This document shows positions 11,911-21,837 of a stretch of DNA of 64,000 bases, piece by piece. Under the pieces are notes generated by a model. That model was given only the letters and a program-made list of their open reading frames with translations. It did not search any database and had not been told where the DNA came from. Origin of the DNA: Mayamaea pseudoterrestris (lineage: Eukaryota > Bacillariophyta > Bacillariophyceae > Sellaphorales > Sellaphoraceae); contig BROI01000014.1 in NCBI GenBank assembly GCA_027923505.1, positions 248,001 through 312,000 on the forward strand. Direction: 5' to 3'. The first letter of the stretch is position 1, and each line of letters begins with the position of its first letter. The translations under genes and the position numbers were made by a program.

Positions 11911-13389
11911 CTAACGAGACAAGTGCTCGCTCGGCACAACGTCCATGGCCGGTATTTCACGCTCATATTGCTCCCTCTCCGTTGTCGATCTTTGTGGTAG
12001 ACAGCCGCAGGGCATTCCGCAGGAGCGAAAGCATTCAATAAATGGTTCAAAGACAACCATGATTGTATATGTAACGCCAAGCCGCGGATCAAACTTGCCG
12101 CGCCGCTTGGGCAGTTGGTTCGTTTCGTTTGCATTGACAGCCGAATCGACTACCATGGTTCCGCACGCGAAACAGCCACAAAAGAAACCACTGGCGAGGC
12201 AAATGAGCAAGGTACACAGCGTGTACATGATGGCGGCAAGGATCAGCAATGGCACAAAGCAGCAATACAGTCGCCGCCAGTATTGATCCATGGTGCGATG
12301 ATCAATGTAGGACTGTCGACACTTGGAGCAGTCGCGAAAGAGCGTCTCCTTTTGTTCGGGGCGGTTCGGATCTTTGGCGCCGCCGCTCAAGTACTCGTGG
12401 GTTCCGCACTTCCAGCAAAAGTCTTGGCGACACATTGGACAAACGACAAGGTCGCAGCCGGTAGTCTTGCTGAGAGCAACGCCGCAGTGGGAGCAAGGTT
12501 TTGTGAACTGTGACAATGTATCTTGCGTTGCTGCAATGGGGTCATTCTGGAGTGCCAGGTTGCTGGTAGCTCCATTGCTATTTACAGCATTAGCCTTCGC
12601 CAACTTTGCCATGAAATCAATGCAGGATTGCTGCAAATGCCCCGATCCATGAACCGCGCAAAAGGTTTGCTGCGGGCAGTCATTGTTCAAGCAATGGCGA
12701 AGGTTTGGATCGTGGGGTTGTTGCTGGTGCTCCACGAATGAATCTTTTGTGTCTTTATCAGTCGATACAACTTCGATTGAATTTGTTAAAGCTCCCTCAT
12801 CTGCCGTAAGCCCCGACGGACCATCTAAATGGCTCATCTCCAATCCTTGTCCTGTCTTTTGCGGAATATCGTTTGGTCCATAGAGTTCATCGCATAGGGG
12901 GCATGGCGCGAGCGCTGAATCTTGAGCAAGGCGCTCGAGTCTAACGTAGACTTGATACGCTGCTTGCTGCTCTGGAACTAGTGCGTTTCGAATCTCCTCG
13001 CGCGAAAGATTCGTTTCGCAATTTGGTTTCGTCATGGGACATGGAATTGGAATGCGTCGGGACGATGCAATGGTAAAGGTGCAGTAGTCCTGCAAGCAGG
13101 GCCGACAAAAGACATGCTGACAAGCTTCAAGCTGACACGATGAGCGTCCAGCAGGTCCATCGGCTAGACTCTGGCCGCCGAGTTCTAAATCTCCATTAAA
13201 GTCCTCGTAGCAGACTGGACAGGAAGCAAGCAATTGATTCTCCTCGTCTGCGTTGTCTAGAATGCTACTGCTGCCACTGCCGATGCTGCCTTCATACGTT
13301 TCTGCCTCGTTCAGGTCCAGCGAAACAATTTTTTCATGGCTAATATGAATGCAGCTATTCGTGCAGCTAGCAGCCAGTCCTGCAGTCAT
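11911..13389 (-). CDS. RBR-type E3 ubiquitin ligase with C-terminal membrane segment
   Basis: Single exon, 492 residues. RING1 begins near residue 57 (CPVCYEDF ... CQHVFCRPCLQDYC), an IBR-like Cys-rich middle follows (CPLCDELYG; HCLNNDCPQQTFCAVHGSGH), then RING2 near residue 300 (CSHCGVALSKTTGCDLVVCPMCRQDFCWKCG). The Cys after TTGCDLV is the expected catalytic thioester Cys of RBR ligases, which take ubiquitin from an E2 before passing it on. A strongly hydrophobic stretch (about 382-412, LLILAAIMYTLCTLLICLA) suggests membrane anchoring, as in RNF19-like RBRs. The start is the first Met ahead of RING1. It sits between the two TspO-like paralogues on the same strand; whether it acts on them is unknown. 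Confidence 0.85.
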   Translation of the reverse strand: MTAGLAASCTNSCIHISHEKIVSLDLNEAETYEGSIGSGSSSILDNADEENQLLASCPVCYEDFNGDLELGGQSLADGPAGRSSCQLEACQHVFCRPCLQDYCTFTIASSRRIPIPCPMTKPNCETNLSREEIRNALVPEQQAAYQVYVRLERLAQDSALAPCPLCDELYGPNDIPQKTGQGLEMSHLDGPSGLTADEGALTNSIEVVSTDKDTKDSFVEHQQQPHDPNLRHCLNNDCPQQTFCAVHGSGHLQQSCIDFMAKLAKANAVNSNGATSNLALQNDPIAATQDTLSQFTKPCSHCGVALSKTTGCDLVVCPMCRQDFCWKCGTHEYLSGGAKDPNRPEQKETLFRDCSKCRQSYIDHRTMDQYWRRLYCCFVPLLILAAIMYTLCTLLICLASGFFCGCFACGTMVVDSAVNANETNQLPKRRGKFDPRLGVTYTIMVVFEPFIECFRSCGMPCGCLPQRSTTEREQYEREIPAMDVVPSEHLSR

Positions 13390-13740
13390 GCTACAGCTCG
13401 TCTCAAACCAGTATACTGACGAAAGAGGTGCGCCAGATGAAGGATCGTTTCATCTTCATCATCGGCCACTCCGCGCGGGCCCAATGAGCGGCGCGGCGGA
13501 GTCATTCTATCAACGGCGTCGGAGCGGTTCTGAAAATGACCCCGATTTGAAAAGGGTTGGTGCTCCGCGAAACAAAACCTGATGTGACATTAGAAGCACT
13601 AACCTTCCGGTAACTGTACTTAAATTGTTTGAAAGCTTGTCGCAATGGAGAGAAGTAATCTATATCAATAAAGTACTGCGTACAAATTCGTTACATAGCT
13701 GCTAATTAGACCAAACATCATCTCAGATTCATTCCCCATC
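13390..13740. other. Intergenic region, RBR ligase / TspO-like copy 2
   Basis: 351 bp upstream of the RBR ligase and downstream of the second TspO-like gene. Nothing recognised. Confidence 0.5.
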
Positions 13741-14706
13741 TTACTTGCGCTCACTTGTTAAGAGCGGCTCCGCCATGCTACCTGTTGATCCTCGCTTCTG
13801 CACTCGCGACATTAAAAGTCTAGCCAATACTGTTGCCACAATGACTGACGCTCCAATCTTTGCCGTCCACTGAACTGCGTCGATTTGACGATTGCTATAC
13901 TCGGCCGCAATGGACGCCTTGGGCGACTGGAGCTCCATGTAAATACCAGCCAAAGCCCAAACAATGGACATTGGTACCATCCAGTCAAAGTCCGTCCATG
14001 CCATGTTCAACGCCTGGAAGAGGAGTGCAAAAAGCGTCGCCATACTCGTGTAAAAGAGCGTCGTGCTGGAGAAGTTGTACGACAAGAGGGCAACGTTGAA
14101 GTTCAGTCCCGTCGCCGCCAAAATCCATCCAAGGTGCACCGTCAACGGGAACTTGTAGAGCCAGTAGTTGATGTTGTGGTTGCCGTCGGTACTGTTCATC
14201 TGGCGAACGCCCTGGACTGCGCGAAAGAGGCTCGACGTGATGAACAGCATGGCGAGGAACGCAAGCGTCATTTGCTCCGTCGCAAACAAAAAACTCCAGA
14301 GTGCTTGCCCGATGCAGGCGTGCGAGTAGTTGTATCCGACAGCCTGCAAAGTGCGGTCGTGCGGCGTATCGCGTTGAGTTGTGTCCGTCTCTTGGAACGT
14401 CGCTCCCGTTTTGGTGAGCTTTTCGTCATCTTGTTTGGTGCGTCTCACAATCAGTAGTGTCCAGAGCAACTGCACCGTGTAAATGATTCCCCAAATACCA
14501 AAGGCCGGGTCGGCCGGGGTAACAAGTGTTTGGTATTTGTGGGAGATGCTTGCATTATCACGTCCCGTGTAACCGAGCAAGGCAGGAACAATGCCAGATC
14601 CAAATCCGTAGACAACAACCGAGTTCAACACATAAGCCGCAAGGTTGAAGTGCGCTAGTGTGAAGGAGGAAGACTTACCGCTTCCGACGTTAGTAGAAGT
14701 TGCCAT
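13741..14706 (-). CDS. TspO/MBR-like multi-pass membrane protein, copy 2
   Basis: Single exon, 321 residues, paralogous to 10369-11394. Conserved blocks are KYQTLVTPADPAFGIWGIIY (about 49-68), a block around YNYSHACIGQALWSFLFA, FPLTVHLGWILAATGLNFN (about 175-195), and a Trp-rich stretch with MVPMSIVWALAGIYMEL. Several Trp and the TPxxxAFxIW motif place it with the TspO/MBR fold. It lacks the long His-rich tail of copy 1 and ends in a short basic tail. The pair probably arose by duplication, with the RBR gene caught between them. Function is inferred only at the level of a membrane sensor or transporter for a hydrophobic ligand. Confidence 0.6.
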   Translation of the reverse strand: MATSTNVGSGKSSSFTLAHFNLAAYVLNSVVVYGFGSGIVPALLGYTGRDNASISHKYQTLVTPADPAFGIWGIIYTVQLLWTLLIVRRTKQDDEKLTKTGATFQETDTTQRDTPHDRTLQAVGYNYSHACIGQALWSFLFATEQMTLAFLAMLFITSSLFRAVQGVRQMNSTDGNHNINYWLYKFPLTVHLGWILAATGLNFNVALLSYNFSSTTLFYTSMATLFALLFQALNMAWTDFDWMVPMSIVWALAGIYMELQSPKASIAAEYSNRQIDAVQWTAKIGASVIVATVLARLLMSRVQKRGSTGSMAEPLLTSERK

Positions 14707-15107
14707 GGTTGATGTGATTTATGTGATGTTGCTTTGCCACATTTGATGCATGGATAGATTCGAATCGTCCTCGGTTGAGTTGCTGTTCGCATATCATGGT
14801 GCTTCGAAGAAAGCGAATCGAGCAAGCCGTGACACCACTTCGTACTGAGTACCGGAATGACGCAGACTATCGACAAGATCATTGTTGTTTACAGTTGTTT
14901 AAAGATAAGGATAGTAGAACCTGCTTTAATTATTCATTGCAATGTTGAGCATAAAGACGATTAAACGAAAAATTAGCTGAGTGACTGCAGATTGACACTT
15001 TAGGCGCTGCCGTAGAGCTGACAGATACCGAACTTTGGGCAAAGCATCCCAGAAGCATCAATGCCGTTAGACTACAACATTGTTAAGTATCTCCCACACT
15101 TTTTCAG
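14707..15107. other. Intergenic region upstream of TspO-like copy 2
   Basis: 401 bp between the start of the second TspO-like gene and the end of the phytotransferrin-like gene, both minus strand. Nothing recognised. Confidence 0.5.
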
Positions 15108-16850
15108 TTAAACAAGATAAGCGACGCCGGCAACGAGTAGTGCAGCCATGAGTCTCAAGCCCAAGAAAATGCTGCAACATCCGCTACATGGTTCCGCGCC
15201 AGGATGGTAATTTTGGTTTCCGACATCCCAATAGCCACCCACATCAGCACAAGTGATACCCATACAGTCGTATGTGTTTTCAAACGAGACTTTGACCGAC
15301 GAAAAATCTGGAGATGCACTTTGTATCTCCTTATAAATGGTTTCGGCATCCGAGCTTGAGCAACTAGACACCACCGGTAGGACACTAGCCGCCAGAGCAA
15401 TTGCCTCCACTTCTGCCGCTGCATCGGCGTTTGTTGCGTTTAGTAACCATGTCAGTCAGATTGTAGATTGTATGAGTGGCACAAAGACGAGCTGAGCGAA
15501 CTGAATCTTGTTGGCCCGCGCACTGGCACAATTGCCGTCGCTTAAAGCATTCTTCATCATGTTGAACTGAGACATGACATCCGTATTAACCTTTGCTTGA
15601 CCCGTGACTGAGGTCAAAAAGTCGAGTCCGCGGCGCTCGGCCAAACTATACATGGCAGTACCCTCGCCAAGCGTCCCGGATGCCCCTTCGAGCGAACCAG
15701 TGTACAATGCCACGGCTTGATCCAAGAAACCAATGGCATCCTCTCTGCAATCATCCTGATTGCATTTCAAGCACTCATACAGAGCCGACTCGACCTGCGC
15801 AAGCACCTCCATGAGTGTCGCCATGTACGCCGTCCCCGCCTTGACTGCTTCCGCGCGGCCCACGTAGTCGTAGACTGTGAAATCAATGTTGCCATTCTCA
15901 AGGCTGGTCGGCCGTCCCAAATAGGCAGCCTGCACAATATCGTCGGCGTAGCTGGGCGAGCCGTAGTATTGGACAAACTTGTCGTAGTCTGGATAGTAGG
16001 TATCGCTGCCTGGATGCTTCATTCTCGATTCAGCATCCGTCGAAAAAAGTTGTATGGAACGGCCATTGAATGTGTCAGTCGTTGCCGTGTAGCCAGTGTA
16101 CTGGACACTTGTTCCTTCAATGTTGAACGAAGCGTCAGATGCAAGGCCTGGCAGTGCGGGGGAGAAAGAGGAAGTGATATGTACTTGATTCGGAACGATT
16201 CACTTTACAAGCAACAAAGACGATCGTCATATGTACTTACATCCATCCGTCACTGGACTCGAAGCTGCCAGTCCTCCAACATTGCATCCTTCACTTAAAT
16301 ACTGCATCTGAATCGTTGTATCAGACGTTTGAGTGCCCTTGATGGTGACGCCAGAGACTGCATTTCCACTCTCGGATTGACCTACTACGTTAGCGCCAGC
16401 CGAAATGCTTGTTCCAATCGCTTGCGTCAATTCAATGGTAGCAATGGACTTGGAAAAGGCTCCGAGTTCATAAACGCTCTTGGCATTCTCAAAGGCATCC
16501 TGAGTCGCCAAGTCGACTTGTCGATTGATAAACTGCTGGTCAAGGTCAATGCGCGCCTGACGACAACGAGACAGTGGAGAGATGCAATATGCAATGTGAG
16601 TGAGAAGGGAAGGTCAAGATGCACGCGCGGTTAGCCTGTAGAATAAGCGGTCGCTACAGCTACCTTCTATAGCCCGATGAGAGAGTCTCTCAGACCTTTT
16701 TAAACTGCTTATACGTACAAAGTCGGTCACGTCCACTGTCGTTTGGAAACCAGCCATGACTGTGGACTCGGTCGTCAAGCGCCGTCGCTCATTCGTCGCA
16801 AAACACTTTGCTAGCCAAATCAGCGCCACGAGGATTCGCAAATTCAACAT
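15108..16850 (-). CDS. Phytotransferrin/Fea1-like surface protein (one in-frame TGA)
   Basis: Three exons, complement(16719..16850), (16241..16556) and (15108..16147); introns of 162 and 93 nt begin GTACGT and GTAAGT. The product would be about 494 residues plus one internal TGA (15456-15458). It has a signal peptide (MLNLRILVALIWLAKCFA), a secreted domain rich in Tyr, Asp and Cys (SDTYYPDYDKFVQYYGSP; ARIDLDQQFINRQV), a Cys-rich C-terminal part (TYDCMGITCADVGGYWD, GAEPCSGCC) and a final membrane segment. This layout fits the Fea1 / ISIP2a phytotransferrins, which bind ferric iron at the cell surface. The assignment rests on remembered family features, not a search. Coding character continues unchanged past the TGA through the conserved Cys block and anchor, so a normal C-terminus there is unlikely. 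It is divergent from the membrane gene at 17154. Confidence 0.55.
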
Positions 16851-17153
16851 GCTAACAGTCTTCTTTGTGACGCATTACTATATCAATGCGCAGCAGCAAG
16901 GATTGCGAGTGTCCTTCACCTCTCCGACGGACCCGCGAAGCGATTTTCATTATTTGTCGAGCAGACCGTGAATCTGTCACACCGGTGTTCAACCAATCGT
17001 GAAACGTCAGATGTTTCATGAAAAGTGCAACGCGCGCGACCGCGGGTCGTGTGTGCAGGCGCCTCACAATTTTCGTTCTCGCTGCATCATGGATCAAAGG
17101 TTTGACAATTCTTGTCGTAGTCTATCCTGGCCATCAGCGATCTGCATCTTGCA
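16851..17153. other. Divergent intergenic region
   Basis: 303 bp that should hold the promoters of the phytotransferrin-like gene (minus) and the membrane protein at 17154 (plus). No iron-responsive element could be named. Confidence 0.5.
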
Positions 17154-18032
17154 ATGAACGCCGATAGACAAAGCTTAATAAAACTCGCTGATGACGCGTC
17201 TGATGCAACGTCGACGGAAGTTGCCTCGGCCGACGGGCAGTCGTCAGCCGACAGCACCGTCGAAGCGACAATTGATAGAGAGGCTGTCCGCGAGCTAGCA
17301 ATAGCTATCCTTCCGGAGCTGGCAAAACACCAGTGGAACGACTGCTACTTTGATAACAGCAGCGAACATGAAATTATTGCAGTCTTTGATCATGTTAATA
17401 GCAAATATAAATCGATGGATTTTTACATCACCACATCATTTTTGATGGCCATGCAAGGTCTCGGTTATACGGCGGTTGCCGCTATTGTTCCCTTGCTTGG
17501 CGGATTATTATATTTTCTGTTTCTGTTGTTTGTCATTGCTTGGTTGGGTATTGGACTTGAGATGATTGTTATGTTGCTAAGGATGCAAGATGTACACACA
17601 GCTGTCACTGTCGACGGGGTAGTGCACAAGGCGGATCATGGCAGTAAGTTCCATTAAATTTCGCCATTTTCGTTTTGACCGTCAACTCACTCTAACGTTT
17701 CTCCCTTAGATGTAAGCTTCACGATCCCTTTGAAAGCGATATTGGACATTGACGAATCCACATTGAAGCTGGCTGATGACTTTCGCTCATACAAGACCTC
17801 TGGAATGTGCCAAGCCAATATAGCGGCCGAAAGGCATGCCGAATACCCAATCACGGGTCTCAAAGATCCAGCACTGTTTCGAAAGATTGTACTGGCCATG
17901 CGCGATGCTGCATCCCTGGATGATGGCTACGAGCCTCCTGCTCTGCCAGCTACGTCTTTGACATGCCAAGACGAGAATGATTACATTAAAAACAAGGAGG
18001 AGAGTCAGGAAGATGCCGATATAATTGTGTAG
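17154..18032 (+). CDS. Unrecognised membrane protein, tandem family member 1
   Basis: Two exons, 17154..17643 and 17710..18032, 270 residues; the 66-nt intron begins GTAAGT and ends TTAG. I do not recognise the family. The N-terminal 55 residues are polar and acidic. A conserved block follows (LAIAILPELAKHQWNDCYFD, then HEIIAVFDHVNSKYKSMDFY), then two hydrophobic segments (about 98-145), the motif HTAVTVDGVVH, and a soluble C-terminal domain (VSFTIPLKAILDID...). The gene at 18366 shares the same block order and intron position, so the two are tandem duplicates. A third, broken copy lies near 32895. In eukaryotes such small tandem membrane families are often lineage-specific; nothing in the sequence gives a function. 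Confidence 0.7.
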
Positions 18033-18365
18033 CGATTTCTCATGTTGTAATACTGTTTAGTGTAGTTACTTCTATTGTATTGGCATGTGCCTCTGCCAAG
18101 TGCTTTTTTAGCTTACATCATGTTGTGGAGTACGTATCCTAGGTAGTATCCTACCGAGTGCCACGGTTCATAGTGAAAACGGGATTCTCATGAATACTCG
18201 ATGAAATGCACGCGAGCGTGACTCGTGCAAGGATGCATGGGGGCGACGTTCCAGCAGCTTCCTCTACTATTACAACGTCGACGCTCGACGTCAAGTCCAA
18301 GCAAAGGAATATATCGCAAGCTGATAAAACTGTAAAGGTTGCAAGTCGGTAATATACGAAGAGAG
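18033..18365. other. Intergenic region between tandem family members
   Basis: 333 bp between the two tandem membrane genes. A plus-strand frame from 18233 stays open for about 40 codons and could be an unrecognised first exon of the next gene, but no clean donor was found. Confidence 0.35.
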
Positions 18366-19343
18366 ATGCAGACTTTATCGACCGGAAATGGCTTCTTGAC
18401 AAACCCGAACGCAACGTCGGCTGCGAGGGACATGGCGAACTTGCTAATGCCAGAGCTTGGGGATTACGAGTGGACGGACACTTTCTTTGACCATGTCGAT
18501 CGCGATATTATTGCGGTCTTTGATCACAAAACTAGTCAAATGGCGGCGCATCGAATGGCTTGGGTAATGTTCTTCGTTTTTCTTGCATTGGTTGTGTGCG
18601 CTCTACGCAGTTTGGATGAGGAAATTACTACGAACGGGTACGGCTTTAACTCCATCCGCCCAGCTGAACGACCATCCAAGTTCAAATTTGTAAAATCAAA
18701 GCGGTTCAAAGTCAATGCTTTTATATTTGGCACGCTGTTCAGCTTGGCTTGGGTATGGCATATTGCCCCGCCTCACACGGCAGTCACCAGCACTGGTGTC
18801 TTGCACGTCACCAGTGGTTCTCTTCTCGGGGGCGCCGGTACGTACATGAGAGCGATGTAGTGACCTTAATATGACGCTTCAATGTCCTGATGTGCCTCTC
18901 CGTCAATACCTGTAAATTTAGGTCAACAACTATTCTTCCCTTTCCACGGCATTTTTGACCTGAAGCTCGAAGAGAGCGTTTACTACGCGAAAACATTAAT
19001 TACACATGCCAATCAGCACTTGTTTTACGAAGAGATTCCTCCTCGTCGACCCTTTTTGCTGCAACAGAATCGTGGCGCTGTCAGTGTCATTCCGTACCTC
19101 AACAACCATGAGCTGTTCCAGCGTGCGGTCCTTGCACTCAAGAATTCAGACGGAGCATCGAGCATTGCCACTGCGCAGCGTGATGAGACGAACTTCACAT
19201 CGTTTGTGATTGAAATGATGGCCAACTCCGTAGTCGCCAATGAGAGCGAATGGGCAATGCAAGTGCTCGGGGACATTCGCGATGAGCTCAAGCGCCGGAA
19301 CGATCTCCTGGAGTCGCTCCTCCAGTTCGGTAAAGATGACTAG
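18366..19343 (+). CDS. Unrecognised membrane protein, tandem family member 2
   Basis: Two exons, 18366..18837 and 18922..19343, 297 residues; the 84-nt intron begins GTACGT and ends TTAG, at the same place and phase as in member 1. Shared blocks are MPELGDYEWTDTFFDHVDRD followed by IIAVFDHK, two hydrophobic segments, HTAVTSTGVLH, then a soluble domain (LFFPFHGIFDLKLEES). Its C-terminal part is longer than in member 1 and ends in a helical stretch (EWAMQVLGDIRDELKRRNDL). A Met at 18366 just before the conserved block was chosen as start; an upstream exon cannot be excluded. The family is unknown. The copia insertion lies about 490 bp downstream. Confidence 0.68.
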
Positions 19344-19828
19344 AACTGCACTGCGTTTACTGTTGCTTGTAATTAATCAGTTCGTTTACCAAGTGTACTG
19401 GTCTTGCTGACAGGAGAAGTGGGTTTAACGCTTTGATGAAACTGCCATAAATTAGAAACAGCTAAAAATAATCCTTACAGGCTATTGGCTGTTTCATTGC
19501 AAGACCATGGTTAAGCACTTGACACATAGTGTGGCAGCGAATGGTAAATAATGGTCGTTGTCTCGTGGAGAGGACAGATACATAGCTAATGTGCGTGAGG
19601 TAGCGTTGCCGCCAATAACATACACACGACTGGATGCTCGTGAAAACACACACACGCACGATCGATCTTTCAGCATCAGCATCGAGCGCAGCAAGCCAGT
19701 CGAGCCCGACTTTCGTTGCTTATAATATAATATTCATGCAGCCGACTGATCGCTCCAACAAGGCATTCACAGGAGGACCATACATACCCTTCATCATCAT
19801 GCAGCGGTCATACGCCAGCACTGGAGCG
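19344..19828. other. Host flank left of the copia insertion
   Basis: No recognised gene. A short frame near the right end (from 19800) runs into the insertion site and would continue in host sequence at 32744; it may be a remnant of the third tandem paralogue or of its leader. Confidence 0.4.
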
Positions 19829-19833
19829 GCGCG
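19829..19833. repeat. Target-site duplication GCGCG, left
   Basis: Five bases directly before the left LTR, repeated directly after the LTRs ending at 25488 (25489-25493) and 32738 (32739-32743). Five bases is the usual Ty1/copia target duplication. Confidence 0.8.
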
Positions 19834-20103
19834 TGCTGAGAATCGGTGATTAAACAGGTGATCCTCAGTACTATGGCCTACATCCCAGGGCATTGGTAAA
19901 GATGCGGGATCGACTGGCTGCGTTGCAATGAACAGGACAGTTAGCTATAGAGACTCGGAGACACTCTTGGAGAGGTCAAGATTCCAAGAGTTACGGCGGT
20001 CGCTTAGGATAGAATAAGCTCACTCTTTTATAGCGGATCTTTTGCAAGCGAATAGGAGAGGTTTATATCGTAAATTACAAGTACATTTGGAGCAATCTCA
20101 GCA
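19834..20103 (+). repeat. Copia LTR, left
   Basis: 270 bp, TGCTGAG...CTCAGCA. By eye it is the same as the LTRs at 25219-25488 and 32469-32738 apart from about one base near its start. The sequence just after it does not begin with the usual TGG of a tRNA-3'-end primer site, so the primer type is unclear. Confidence 0.85.
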
Positions 20104-21161
20104 TACCTTAAGGTAGCCTCGGAGATACCCGAGTCAGCATGGCTGAACCAGCCCAAGGAATCGTTCCTGCAAGGACTGACGAGGAGCGATGGAAAGATGA
20201 GCGCTGGAACAAGAAGCCTGCGGCGATCCCCAAGTTGGATAAAGACAAGAAGTTTTGGACTTGGAAGATGGAGATCGAGGCGTGGCAAGTTGCGCATGAC
20301 TTGGACAAGGTAATGGATCCAAGCGGATGGGCGGACCTGCCGACGCGAGAAGAACAGCCAAATCAATCGTACGCCAACAGGCGAGCCGTCAAGATGAACA
20401 AGGTAGCCATGGCGCAGTTAATCATGGCGCATGGCGACGGAGACAAGGGAGCGGAGTTCCTCTTGATCATTACGGAATCAAGGACGGAAGCGTGGCCGAC
20501 GGGCAAGGCAAGTGACGTCATGAAGAAGCTGATCGAACAATATCAGCCGACCGATCAAGTTGCCCAATTAAAGTTGATGGATGACCTTAGCAGTCTCTCG
20601 ATGCGAGACAGCCAAAATCCAACCAAGTTGTTCCTAAAGGTAGCAGAGCTGGAGAGCCGTCAAAGGCCAAAAGCTCGAGGAGCGTCAAGTCGTTCCTCAT
20701 ATCATCAAGGCCTTACCGGAGCGGTACAGCGGACGAGTGTCGGCCATGTTTGAAAAGCACAAGGAACTAACCAAAGCAATGATACGCGAAGGCGTAGAGG
20801 CAGAATATCGCCTCCAAGTGGCGAAAGGCGCCATCAAGGAAGACGACGATGAAGATGAAGATGAACAAGCTCTCTTTACTCAATCGTCGATCGGAAACCC
20901 CAAGGGCTGCTGGCTTTGCGGCAGCACAGAACACAAGAAGAAGGACTGCCCAAAGTATAAAGGGAACGGCGGCGGCGGCGGAGGCAACAGAAGCAGGTCG
21001 AAGAAAAGATTCCAAGGAACGTGCGACGAATGCGGAAAGCAAGGGCACAAGAAAGAAGACTGCTTTCATCTTGAGAAGAACGCCTCCAAGCGCCCCGCTT
21101 GGTTCAAGAAGATCTTGGAGAAGAAGAATGAGTCGGCAAATGTCACTTGTGACGACGAATT

Positions 21162-21837
21162 TAGCAGGTTGCACACGAAAAACAGCAACCAGAGCGATAC
21201 CTTTACTTGTCATAGTGCATGGTGCCTTGTATGCAGCATATAGTACACTAGCAGACGGAAAAGTAGCAGCGTGTTTAGAGGTGATATAGCCGGTTATCCT
21301 TGGTTCGATTCCGAGGTGCGCTACTTTTAACGGCATAGTGATACTACTTTCTGTTGCATACCTGCTATGGTAGCGTCCCTATCGAGAGATCTGGACTGAG
21401 GCTGCTGGTTCGAGTTGCGATCGAATCAAGCGAAGAAAAAGCAAAAATTCACTGGTTGCACGGGTTTGTCACGAACGAACGATGGGGAGTCGCGGACCCT
21501 GGGGAGTGCACAAAGATGCGCCGAGCCCGAAACGCCGCAGGAAAAACTGAAAAGTGACATTCCCCCGCGAGACGAAAATGCCAGCTGAAACGGAAGACGA
21601 GTTAGCACTATGACGCGCAAAGCTAGGGGAGTAGCAGGTTGCACACGAAAAACAGCAACCAGAGCGATACCTTTACTTGTCATAGTGCATGGTGCCTTGT
21701 ATGCAGCATATAGTACACTAGCAGACGGAAAAGTAGCAGCGTGTTTAGAGGTGATATAGCCGGTTATCCTTGGTTCGATTCCGAGGTGCGCTACTTTTAA
21801 CGGCATAGTGATACTACTTTCTGTTGCATACCTGCTA
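21162..21837 (+). mobile_element. TRIM-like LTR mini-element nested in copia
   Basis: 676 bp. Two direct repeats of 206 bp (21162-21367 and 21632-21837), identical by eye, begin TAGCAGGT and end ACCTGCTA. The 264-bp interior begins TGGTAGCGTCC directly after the left repeat, as a primer-binding site would, and ends in the purine tract AGGGGAG directly before the right repeat. AATT flanks both ends (21158-21161, 21838-21841) as a target duplication. No reading frame above about 70 codons is present, so it would depend on enzymes from another element. Size and layout match terminal-repeat retrotransposons in miniature. The terminal repeats also carry the tRNA-like module listed separately. Identical repeats point to a very recent insertion. 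Confidence 0.75.
21268..21328 (+). ncRNA. tRNA-like module with Pol III B box in the mini-element repeat (also in its right repeat)
   Basis: AGCGTGT (21268-21274) can pair with GTGCGCT (21316-21322) as a 7-bp acceptor stem (four Watson-Crick and three G-U pairs). GATA/TATC (21283-21286, 21295-21298) close a D-arm-like loop with GG. CTTGG-TTCGATT-CCGAG (21299-21315) is a canonical T arm, followed at normal tRNA spacing by the 3' acceptor strand, an A discriminator and TTTT (21325-21328), a Pol III terminator. GGTTCGATTCC (21302-21312) matches the B-box consensus exactly. The anticodon arm is absent and a good A box is not evident. An outer 9-bp inverted repeat (AAAAGTAGC / GCTACTTTT, 21259-21267 and 21320-21328) partly overlaps it. 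Equivalent copies start at about 21738, 28481 and 28951. Transcription is inferred. Confidence 0.5.

Noticed and set aside
15456-15458. Selenocysteine as the main reading of the TGA codons here and at 61185-61187
   Set aside because: No SECIS could be recognised, the neighbourhood lacks a redox motif, and a single C-to-T change from CGA explains both cases more simply. Kept only as a possibility.
15456-15540. An intron removing the TGA of the phytotransferrin-like gene
   Set aside because: Only weak GT and AG sites are available, and the phase-compatible choices would delete sequence that looks conserved; reading continues in the same frame on both sides.
21268-21323. A functional tRNA gene
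   Set aside because: There is no anticodon arm and no convincing A box. It is described as a tRNA-like module only.
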